64,000 bases of DNA from CAISCU01 sp943361925 (GTDB lineage Bacteria; Bacteroidota; Bacteroidia; UKL13-3), in the NCBI GenBank assembly GCA_943361925.1, contig CALRIT020000005.1, positions 124,001-188,000 of the forward strand. Direction: 5' to 3'. How positions within the stretch are numbered: position 1 is the stretch's first letter; each line of letters opens with the position of its first letter. Positions 16,060 to 25,800 of this stretch are shown piece after piece. A program made the translations under genes and the position numbers. The notes under the pieces are model-generated. The model saw only the letters and a program-made list of their open reading frames with translations, did not search any database and was not told the DNA's origin.

Positions 16060-18276
16060 ATGATACCTAGTTTAAGTTCACATCAGCTAAAAAGAGATAT
16101 TCCGGCATCATTGGCTGTTTTTGTTGTTGCGGTACCATTATGTTTGGGAATTGCACATGCATCCGGGGCTCCTTTAATGGCTGGTTTAATTGCAGGATTA
16201 ATTGGCGGTATTGTTGTTGGATTGATAAGTGATTCTAATTTAAGTGTGAGTGGACCGGCAGCGGGATTAACTGCAATTTCTTTAGCTGGAATTCAAAGTT
16301 TAGGATCTTATCAGGCATTTGTTGCGGCAGTTTTGTTCGCCGGCATTATTCAATTACTTTTTGGTTATTTAAAATTGGGTTCTTTGTCGAATTATATTCC
16401 TACAACCGTTATTAAGGGAATGTTGGCCGCTATTGGTTTGATATTGGTTATAAAGCAGTTCCCACATTTAATTGGCTATGATATTGAAGAAATGGGTGTA
16501 GAGGAGTTTGATATTAGTAAAGCTGATTTGAATGAAACTTACCATGAAAAACCTGAAGGTCACGAAAACACTTTTACCTTGTTATTTCATTCAATTCGAC
16601 ATGTTAATTTTACTGTTTTATCAATAGGATTATTCTCTTTAGGTTTTCTTTTTTTATGGGAGAAAAAATTGGCTAAAAAACTGAGACTAATTCCGGGAAC
16701 CTTAATAGTGGTTGTTTTGGGAGTACTTATTAGTTATTTGATAAAATTATCAGGATTAAATATCCAAATGGAATCAGATCATTTTGTAAATGTTCCAGAG
16801 ATTTTTTCTGCAAGTTCTTCATCATATTTTTTCCCTCCTGATTTTAGTAAGATTTTCTCTATTGGCTTTATTAAAGTTGTGTTTACTATTGCAATTGTTG
16901 CTTCTATTGAATCTTTATTAAGTATTGAAGCCATTCAAAAAATTGATATTCACAGGCAAAAGGTTGATGTAAACAGAGAATTACTTGCACAAGGCGCTGG
17001 AAATGTTGTTAGTGCAATTTTCGGGGGATTACCTGTAACATCAGTAATTGTAAGAGGATCTGTAAACCAAGCTGCAGGTGCTGAATCAAAATTCTCTGCG
17101 GTGTTTCATGGATTCTGGATTTTAATATCGGTTTTATTTTTTACTGGATTAATTAATCAAATTCCACTTGCAAGTTTAGCAGCAATATTGTGTTTTACTG
17201 GTTACAAACTTTTAGATCTATCATTGTTAAAATTCTTTTATAAAAAAGGCTGGTCTCAATTTTTACCTTTTGTTGTTACTATAATTGCTATTGTTGTTAC
17301 TGATTTATTGGTTGGAGTGAGTATTGGATTTTTATTGGCCGGATTATTTATTATCCGTGAAAATTATAATTCTCCAATTTTAAAAGTGTATGATTTAGGT
17401 CCAAGAATTAAAATAGTTCTGGGTGAAAATGTAAGTTTCCTTCATAAGAAAAAAGTAATGGATGCTTTGGAATCGATACCCCCATTTACTTTACTTGAAA
17501 TAGATGGCTCAAAATCTAAATTTATAGATGAGGATATTATTGAGGCAATTGTTGAATATAGAAAAGCTGCACAATTGCATGGAATTAAAGTAATTTTAGG
17601 TGGAATTCACCAATTAGATGATAAAATAGAACTTATGGAATCGATAGATAAATCTTATGAACGTCTTTTTTCCAATAACAAAAAATGGGTAGAGGAAAAA
17701 CTTCAGACAGACCCTGAATATTTCAAAAAGTTAACCAATGGTCAAAAACCGGAATACCTTTTTATTGGATGCAGTGATAGTCGGGTACCAGCGAATGAAA
17801 TTACCGGAACTGATCCGGGTGAAATGTTTGTTCACAGGAACATTGCCAACTTGGTTGTTAACACCGACATTAATTTACTTTCTGTTTTGCAATATTCTGT
17901 TGAAGTTTTAAATGTAAAACATGTGATTGTTTGTGGTCACTATGGCTGCGGTGGAGTGAAAGCTGCTTTAGAGCATGAACCTCATGGCTTAATTGATAAG
18001 TGGTTGAGAAATATTAAAGATACCTACCGTTTGCATATGGATGAATTGGACGCCATTTCAGACCATGATGAAAAACACAGAAGGATGGTAGAAATCAATG
18101 TTCAGGAACAAGTTATAAATCTTTTAAAAACCTCATTTATTCAAAAGAATATCGAACTATATGGTTTTCCTAAAGTTCATGGTTGGGTTTATGATATTGC
18201 TGATGGTTATATCAAGGATTTAGAAATTGATATTGTAAAACATTTCCCTGAATATAAGATTTACAAATTCGATTAA
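16060..18276 (+). CDS. SulP-family anion/bicarbonate transporter fused to a beta-carbonic anhydrase
   Basis: 738 residues in three parts. Residues about 10-440 are a SulP/SLC26-type membrane transporter with many transmembrane helices (DIPASLAVFVVAVPLCLGIA, GLIGGIVVGLIS, PAAGLTAISLAG). A STAS-like domain follows (about 445-545, VYDLGPRIKIVLGENVSF). The C-terminal about 190 residues are a beta-carbonic anhydrase with zinc ligands Cys571, His627 and Cys630 and the Asp573/Arg575 dyad in CSDSR. Such fusions are thought to couple bicarbonate transport with CO2/bicarbonate interconversion. A GTG at 15988 would add 24 residues; the ATG at 16060 starts MIPSLSSHQLKRDIPAS, the usual SulP N-terminus. 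Monocistronic by position. Confidence 0.93.
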   Translation: MIPSLSSHQLKRDIPASLAVFVVAVPLCLGIAHASGAPLMAGLIAGLIGGIVVGLISDSNLSVSGPAAGLTAISLAGIQSLGSYQAFVAAVLFAGIIQLLFGYLKLGSLSNYIPTTVIKGMLAAIGLILVIKQFPHLIGYDIEEMGVEEFDISKADLNETYHEKPEGHENTFTLLFHSIRHVNFTVLSIGLFSLGFLFLWEKKLAKKLRLIPGTLIVVVLGVLISYLIKLSGLNIQMESDHFVNVPEIFSASSSSYFFPPDFSKIFSIGFIKVVFTIAIVASIESLLSIEAIQKIDIHRQKVDVNRELLAQGAGNVVSAIFGGLPVTSVIVRGSVNQAAGAESKFSAVFHGFWILISVLFFTGLINQIPLASLAAILCFTGYKLLDLSLLKFFYKKGWSQFLPFVVTIIAIVVTDLLVGVSIGFLLAGLFIIRENYNSPILKVYDLGPRIKIVLGENVSFLHKKKVMDALESIPPFTLLEIDGSKSKFIDEDIIEAIVEYRKAAQLHGIKVILGGIHQLDDKIELMESIDKSYERLFSNNKKWVEEKLQTDPEYFKKLTNGQKPEYLFIGCSDSRVPANEITGTDPGEMFVHRNIANLVVNTDINLLSVLQYSVEVLNVKHVIVCGHYGCGGVKAALEHEPHGLIDKWLRNIKDTYRLHMDELDAISDHDEKHRRMVEINVQEQVINLLKTSFIQKNIELYGFPKVHGWVYDIADGYIKDLEIDIVKHFPEYKIYKFD

Positions 18277-18390
18277 GGTGAATGTTTTTATTTAGAATTT
18301 GGCTTAAAAAGTGTAATTTCATGTGAATAAAACTTTCCAAGTGAAATTTGGTTTCCTTTTTAACGTTTAGATTGCTAATATTTGCATATT

Positions 18391-18783
18391 ATGACACCAG
18401 TTGTTGCTATAACAAATCATGTGAAAATTACGGTAGAAACATTCTACCAAAACATGCTTTCTCCAAATCAGGAAGCCAGGAACATGTTTGCCTATAGAAT
18501 AAAAATTCAAAACCAAGGTGATCATACCATAAAATTACTTAGGAGACATTGGTTTATTATCGACCCAATTAATGGTAATTCTGAGGTTGAAGGAGAAGGT
18601 GTGGTAGGAAATCAACCTGTTTTAGAACCCGGCGACTTTCATCAGTATGTTTCTGGTTGTTCTTTAGGTGGTGATTTAGGAAAAATGTTTGGGTTTTACA
18701 TCATGGAACGACAATTCGATGGTAAATTATTTGAAGTCGAAATTCCTGCTTTTACCATGATTGTTCCTTATATTATGAATTAA
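18391..18783 (+). CDS. apaG: Co2+/Mg2+ efflux protein ApaG
   Basis: 130 residues, the full length of ApaG, a small single-domain protein with an immunoglobulin-like fold. Signature segments: ITNHVKITVETFYQ, FAYRIKIQNQG, LLRRHWFIID, VEGEGVVGNQPVLEPG and MFGFYIMER. The efflux name is historical and the biochemical role is unsettled. The ATG at 18391 is used; a TTG at 18382 would add three residues. Its 3' end converges on a small lipoprotein gene with a short hairpin between. Confidence 0.92.
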   Translation: MTPVVAITNHVKITVETFYQNMLSPNQEARNMFAYRIKIQNQGDHTIKLLRRHWFIIDPINGNSEVEGEGVVGNQPVLEPGDFHQYVSGCSLGGDLGKMFGFYIMERQFDGKLFEVEIPAFTMIVPYIMN

Positions 18784-18787
18784 TTCT

Positions 18788-18802
18788 GACTTGATAAAAG
18801 TC
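18788..18802 (+). terminator. Weak hairpin after apaG
   Basis: GACTT/AAGTC with a 5-nt loop followed by TTTATTT, just past the apaG stop. Short stem; modest support. Confidence 0.35.
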
Positions 18803-18838
18803 TTTATTTCGATTTAATTCATTCAATTTGTTTCTATT

Positions 18839-19156
18839 TTAATGACTGCATCCGCAAGGCTTAAAACTTCTGCGATTTCCTTTATTATCGGTCCATTCAA
18901 TTTTTTCGTGCTTTTCATTGTAAGTAATGGTCCAAATCCAATTTCCATCCTGCCATTTTTCTCTTTTTTCCATCCATCCGGTATCTGTATAAATAAACCA
19001 GTGACCTACTTTTTTCCCATTTTTTAATTTCCCTTTTTCTTTTTTGTTTCCATTAGAATAAAATGTATTTATTTTTTGAACGGAACCTGTGTTGCATGAG
19101 CTGAAAACCAGCCATATACAACTTAAAATCAACATAATTATTCCGTTAAATTTCAT
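18839..19156 (-). CDS. Small lipoprotein with YwqK/MORN-like repeats
   Basis: 105 residues. A signal peptide with a lipobox-like LVFSSC (Cys21) predicts a lipid-anchored envelope protein. The mature region has two to three copies of an aromatic Gly/Lys repeat (FYSNGNKKEKGKLKNGKKV, GHWFIYTDTGWMEKREKWQ, DGNWIWTITYN), the pattern of MORN-variant/YwqK repeats. It ends in a Cys-rich tail CGCSH. Function unknown. Single minus-strand gene between apaG and ruvA. Confidence 0.72.
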   Translation of the reverse strand: MKFNGIIMLILSCIWLVFSSCNTGSVQKINTFYSNGNKKEKGKLKNGKKVGHWFIYTDTGWMEKREKWQDGNWIWTITYNEKHEKIEWTDNKGNRRSFKPCGCSH

Positions 19157-19194
19157 TTAAAAACTAAATTTGGATGAAAGGAAAAATAAAGACC

Positions 19195-19223
19195 TTTTGA
19201 AATTCAAAGATTTTATTATTTTG
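19195..19223 (+). promoter_or_regulatory. Possible ruvA-sprA promoter
   Basis: TTTTG at 19195-19199, a 17-base spacer, then TATTTTG at 19217-19223, one base shorter than the TAnnTTTG consensus, followed by CGG. It would give a leader of about 20 nt to the TTG start of ruvA. Confidence 0.35.
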
Positions 19224-19247
19224 CGGACTAAGCAAGAAGTATAAATT

Positions 19248-19832
19248 TTGATAGCACATATTCAAGGAAAAGTATCGTATCGTTCACCTGCCTATGTTGT
19301 AATAGACTGTGGAGGTGTGGGTTATGGAATTCAAATCTCTTTTAATACCTATGGTTTAATGGGAGATTCTGAGTCTATAAAATTACTAACTTACCTAAGT
19401 ATTAAGGAAGATGGTCATACCTTATTCGGATTTGCTGAAGAAAATGAAAGACAATTGTTTTTGCATTTGATTTCTGTTAGCGGAGTTGGGGCAAATACTG
19501 CCCGTGTTATTTTGTCGAGTTTGAAGGTGCAGGAAATTGCACAAGCAATTCTCGATGGTAACTGGACTTTGTTAAAAACAATCAAAGGAATCGGCCCTAA
19601 AACTGCTCAGCGTATAGTGGTTGATTTGCAAGATAAAATGAAAAAATTGGGTGAAAGTTCTCAACTTTCAGGTCTACAAGATACCAATCCTGCAGTAGAA
19701 GAAGCACTTGCTGCTCTGCTCATGTTAGGTTTCTCTAAGATTGAAGCTGAGAAGGGTCTAACTAAAATAAGGCAACAAAATCCAAGTTTAGGCGTTGAGC
19801 AACTCGTTAAGTTAACTTTAAAAATTCTTTGA
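19248..19832 (+). CDS. ruvA: Holliday junction branch-migration protein RuvA
   Basis: RuvA binds Holliday junctions and loads the RuvB motor. The 194 residues match the family in length: N-terminal OB-fold (MIAHIQGKVSYRSPAYVVID), a helix-hairpin-helix domain (LISVSGVGANTARVILSSL and LKTIKGIGPKTAQRIVVDL), and a C-terminal RuvB-contact domain (EEALAALLMLGFSKIEAEKGL). The start codon is TTG, giving the canonical MIAHIQG. sprA begins 15 bp after the stop; ruvA next to sprA is, to my knowledge, a common arrangement in Bacteroidota. Confidence 0.96.
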   Translation: MIAHIQGKVSYRSPAYVVIDCGGVGYGIQISFNTYGLMGDSESIKLLTYLSIKEDGHTLFGFAEENERQLFLHLISVSGVGANTARVILSSLKVQEIAQAILDGNWTLLKTIKGIGPKTAQRIVVDLQDKMKKLGESSQLSGLQDTNPAVEEALAALLMLGFSKIEAEKGLTKIRQQNPSLGVEQLVKLTLKIL

Positions 19833-19847
19833 TGGGAAACTTCTACT

Positions 19848-22800
19848 TTGTACAGTAGCTCAAAAATAAAATACATACGCGCCTTCTTTACGTTCACCTT
19901 TGTTGTATCACTGGTGTGGAATGCTACACCCCGAGGTGCAGTAAGAATTAGAAGAGATTTTAGCGTTCTCCTGCCGGATTCCGGAAAGGCCGATACGGGG
20001 TCAACAAAGTTGCCATACCCTATCAAAGACAAAAAGTCATACGAAATTTATGGTCCGAAACATCCTTTAGATTTAGGTGATCCCTCAATTCTAAAGAATA
20101 AGTTTGAACTCAATCCAACTAATTATAATTATGATTTTTCATCCAAAGTGGGTTCAGAGGATGTAAAATTACCTGCATCCATTAAGGTAACAGAACAACT
20201 AAAAAAGGAAAGTAAACAGAATAACGATTCCTATTTCCGTCAAAGAGCTCAAGCTCAGAATTTTACTAAAGGAGCCGGAATCATTCCTCAATTAAATATC
20301 AGTAATAAAATTATTGATAGAATTTTTGGAAGCGGAATTATTGATATTAAACCCAGAGGAACTGCAGAACTTATTTTCTCAGCAAACTTTAATACAGTTC
20401 GAAATCCTGCTTTCTCTCTTCGCCAACAAAGTACCGGTCAGTTCGATTTTCGCCAAAAAATACAGCTTAATGTAAGCGGTGCAATTGGTGATAAAATGAA
20501 GTTGAATCTGAATTATGATACAGAAGCAACTTTTGAATTCGAGAATCAGATGAAACTCGATTATGCCGGTAAAGAAGACGATATCATTAAAAAAATTGAA
20601 TTGGGTAATGTCGGTCTACCACTTCAATCTTCATTAATTCAAGGTAGTTCAAGTTTATTTGGAGTAAAAAGTACACTTCAATTTGGTAAATTAACTGTTA
20701 CTGGGGTTGTTTCTCAACAAAGAGGAAAAACCCAGGAAACAGAACTTGCAGGTGGTTCAGTTACAACCAGATTTGATATTCAAGGCGATAATTATGATAT
20801 GAATCGCCATTACTTTTTATCTCATTATTTTAGAGATAACTATGAGAACTGGTTAAGTAATCTACCTTTTGTTGGTTCTCCGGTTGTAATTACTCGTGTT
20901 GAAGTTTGGGTTACTAATAGAAGTGGTTCTTTTGATCAATCAAGGGATATAATAGGGTTTTCAGATTTAGGTGAAACAGATAAACGCTCAAATAAATTCT
21001 GGACTGTTAATACTAACAGAGGTAACCTAGGAAATGAAGTTAATAGTTTATATAGTTACTTAAATGGAAATGGTGATAATAGTAAAGCCGGAGTTTTTAG
21101 AGCTGCTTACCAAATTCAAAACCAATTAAGAGCGGATGAAAATTCAACAGGCTTATTTCCAATTTCTCAATACCAAATTGTAAACTTTGCTCGTCAGTTA
21201 GGTCCAAATGAATACACGTTTAATCCTCGTTTGGGTTATATTTCTTTAAACCAGGCTTTAAATAACGATGATGTACTTTGTGTAGCTTATGAAGGAACCG
21301 TTAATGGTATTGCATTTAAAGTTGGAGAATTTAGTTTAGACATTCAAAGAAATACTGCTGTTCCTGAAATTATGTTCCTGAAAATGTTAAAAGGACCATC
21401 ACAAAGACCAGATTTACCAATGTGGGATTTGATGATGAAAAATGTTTATTCATTAGGCTCATTTCAGGTTCAACCAAAAGATTTTAAACTAAACATTGTT
21501 TATGCCGATGATCCTTCAGGAGCTGATTTGAACTATCTACCTGTTAAAAATGAACCTAATTTAAGTGGAGTTCCATTATTAAACGTTTTTAAACTCGATC
21601 AGTTAAATACACAACAGGAAAGGGTTTCAGATGGTTTATTCGATTTGATTGAAGGAGTTACCATCAATTCTCAAACAGGAAGGATTTTCCTTCCAACAAA
21701 CGAGCCATTTGGTAATTATTTACGAAGCAAATTCTCCAATGATCCTGCATTGGCCAATTATTATTGCTTTTTTGCTTTATATGATTCAACAAGATTTGCT
21801 GCAATTCAGCAACCTCAGTTCAATAAGTTTTTTATCAGAGGTAGCTTTCAGGGCTCTTCTACCAATGAAATATCTTTAGGTTCTACCAATGTTCCTCGAG
21901 GTTCAGTTAGAGTTACAGCCAATGGTGCTCCATTAACTGAAAATGCAGATTTTATAGTAGATTATAATTTAGGTAGAGTTAAAATCGTAAATACAGCACT
22001 ATTAAATTCCGGTGCCATAATTAAAGTTTCTTCAGAAAGTAATAACCTGTTTCAAATTCAGCAAAGAAGCATGATGGGTGCTCGTTTTGATTACAAGCAC
22101 AACAAAGATTTGATTTTGGGTTCAACCTTCATGTATTTAAATGAACGTCCTTTAACTCCAAAAGTAAATATAGGTGAAGAACCAATTTCGAATGTAGTGA
22201 TTGGCTTCGATGGTACTTACAATAAGAATTCACGTTTCCTTACTAAAATGGTCGACAAATTGCCATTTATAGAAACAAAGGAAGTTTCAAATATTACTTT
22301 ATCCGGAGAATATGCCCGATTGATTCCTGGAATACAAGGTTCTTTAAGTCAGAAAGGTACTGCCTATATTGATGATTTTGAAGGAGCAGAAACTCCTTTT
22401 GATTTAAGAATGGGAAATACCTGGGCATTGGCAAGTACGCCTCAAGGTCAACCGGATTTATTTCCAGAGGCGAATACAATTAACCAATTGGATTATGGAT
22501 TTAGAAGAGCAAATTTAGCATGGTATACAATTGCAACTACATTTTATAGAAATGATGCATTTACTCCGGAGCATTTAAAATCTGATCCTGATGCTTTATC
22601 GAACCATACTTCAAGAGAGGTTTTGCAAACTGATGTATTCCCAAGTCGCCAGATTCAGCAAGGTTTACCAAGTACTTTGCCAACTTTGGATTTGGCATTT
22701 TTTCCTAATGAAAGAGGTCCTTACAATTATACCATCAATGAATTAAATCCGGATGGAACCTTAAAATCTCCAAATAGAAATTGGGGTGGAATTATGCGTA

Positions 22801-25800
22801 AGGTTGATCAAAACGATTTTGAACAAGCCAATATTGATTATATCGAAATTTGGATGATGGATCCATTTGCAGATAAACCTTCGAGTTTTGATAGAGGTTA
22901 TCTGTATTTAAATCTTGGGAATATTTCTGAGGATGTACTTAAAGACAATAGAAGATCAGCAGAAAATGGTTTACCGAAAAATGGAACTCCGGAACAACAA
23001 GCTTTAGCTGATACGACAATTTGGGGTAAAGTTCCTCGCGCTCCCGTTATAAATTACGCTTTTGATGCCGATGCTAATGTTAGAAAAACACAAGATGTTG
23101 GTTTGGATGGTTTAAATGATGATGAAGAAAAAGTATTCTTTGAAGATGAATATTTAGCAAGAGTAAGAAACACTTTTGGAGCATCTTCAGTAGCTTATCA
23201 AAATGCAGTTGCAGATCCATCAAATGATAATTACCATTATTACCTTGGCGGTGATTACGATAATGCAAAATTAAGTCTGGTTGACAGATACAAGAAGTTC
23301 AATCGCCATCAGGGCAATTCTCCAACTGTTAATCAATCTCCTGAATCATATCCAACTGCAGCAACGAACGTTCCTGATAATGAAGACTTAAATAAAGATT
23401 ATACTGTAAATGATGTAGAAGCATATTTTCAATATAAAATAGAAATTAGCAGAGATGCATTTACAATAGGTAAGAATTATATCACTGATACATTAACTGC
23501 TCCGGCAAAATTTGTAAATGGTGATTATGCGCCTGAAAAATGGTATCAGCTTAAAATTCCAGTAAGAGAATACGAAAGAAAAGTGGGTGATATTTCTGAT
23601 TTTAAATCAATCCGATTTATTAGAATGTTCATGCAAGGTTTTTCTGAACAAACCAATATGCGTTTTGCCAGTTTACAATTGGTTCGTGCTGATTGGAGGA
23701 AATATTTAAATAGCTTGGAAACTGGTGGTGAACACAAACCAATCGACCCAACAGACAATACCCAGTTTGTTGTATCAACTGTAAATATTGAAAAAAATAG
23801 CAAACGAGTTCCAATTCCTTATGTGGTTCCTGCAGGTATTCAAAGAGAAATTGATTTTAGTTCTCCGAATCCAATTCAACAGAATGAGCAATCAATTAGT
23901 TTACTTACCTGTAACTTAAAAGATGGAGATGCCAGAGGTGTTTTCAAAAATACCACTGTTGATTTAAGACAATATGGAAACCTTCGTTTATTTGTTCATG
24001 CTGAAAGCAGAGATGAATTAAAAGATGGTGAATTAACAGCATTTTTAAGATTTGGTACCGACTTAACTACCAACTATTATGAATATGAAATTCCATTAAG
24101 TTTCACTAAAAACAATACATCAAATCCTAATGATATTTGGCCGCAATCAAATGAAATGGATATTATTCTGGAGGAAATGATTAATACCAAAATTGCACGT
24201 AACAATGCCAATTTTGCTTTTTCAGGAAGATATACTAGAACAATTGGTAATGGTAAGTACACAGTAGTTGGTCAGCCGGATTATAGCCAGGTTCGTGTGT
24301 TTATGGTGGGTGTTAGAAATCCAAAACGTATTGCAGGTACAGTTGGTGGAGATGATGGATTACCTAAATGTTCTGAAGTTTGGTTTAACGAATTACGAAT
24401 GACCAATTTCTCAACAAGAGGCGGTGATGCTGCAACAGGAAGGGTTTTAGCTAAATTGGCTGATTTTGGAAATGTTCAATTAAGCGGTACTTATAAAAGT
24501 GTTGGTTGGGGAGGAATTGATAAAAAATTACTCGATAGAAGTATGAGTGATGATTATCAATATGACTTACAAACCAATTTTGAATTAGGAAAATTCTTCC
24601 CTAAAACAACCGGAATTTCAATTCCATTCTTCTTTTCTTATGGTACTACCTTAATTCGCCCTTGGTATAATCCTTTAAATCCTGATACCAAATTACAAAA
24701 GGAGATTGATGAAACAACAAATCCGGAGAGGACACAAACCATCAGTAAAGCATCTGATGATTATACCATGCGAAAGAGTTTCAATTTTACCAATGTAAGG
24801 AAAAATAGAATTGGAAGTAAAAAGGCATATCCGTGGGATATTGAGAATTTTAGCTTCACTTTTTCTTACAACGAAAATTTCAGAAGAAACCAAACACTTG
24901 CCTTTAATTCACTTAGAAATTATAAAGGAATTGTAACTTATAATTATACTTTCGTTAACAAACCATTTGAGCCATTTAAGAGCTTAAAATCTCCGTATTT
25001 ATTGCTATTGAAGGACTTCAATTTGAATTATTTACCTGCCTCATGGGGAGTAAGAGCAGAAGCCGATAGAAGGTATGGTGAACAATTAAATCGTATTAAT
25101 GATACCCGAACAGAAAGTTTACCAATCATGTATGATAAGATGTTTACCATGCGCAGGTATTATGAGTTCAGGTATGATTTAACAAGAAATTTAAAACTTG
25201 ATTATAATTCAACAGCCGATGCAAGGGTTGATGAACCGGATGGTAGAATTTCAGATGAAACTCCTGAAAAGAGAGATAGTATAGTTCGTAATTTTTGGAA
25301 TGGAGGTAGAACTACTAAATTCGATCAAACCACCAGAATCAATTATAATATTCCAATCAATAAAATTCCATTCTTTAATTGGGTAAGTCAGTTTAGTTAT
25401 AGCTATTCTATAAATTATCAATGGTTACAGGCTCCACCTGCTGCAGATAGTTTAGGAAACACCATTCAAAATTCAAGACAAGACCAATGGAATTTGAATC
25501 TGAATTTTGTTCAATTGTATAATAAAGTTGGTTTGTTCAAAAGAGTGAATGCTCCCGGACCACCTCCTGCTGCAAGTAAAGCAAAACCAAAAGCTGCAAC
25601 TCAAAAGGGTGATGCAAAAGGTGATACAGAAGCTGCTCCTAAAACTCAAAAAATACCTTTCTGGTTAAGTGTTCCTGTGAAATTAATTACTAGTGTTAAG
25701 AATCTTAGTGCTTCTTATTCTACAACCCAAGGAACTCAATTACCGGGATTCAATCCTAAACCACAATATTTAGGTCAGAATATGGATGTAGGTGCACCGG

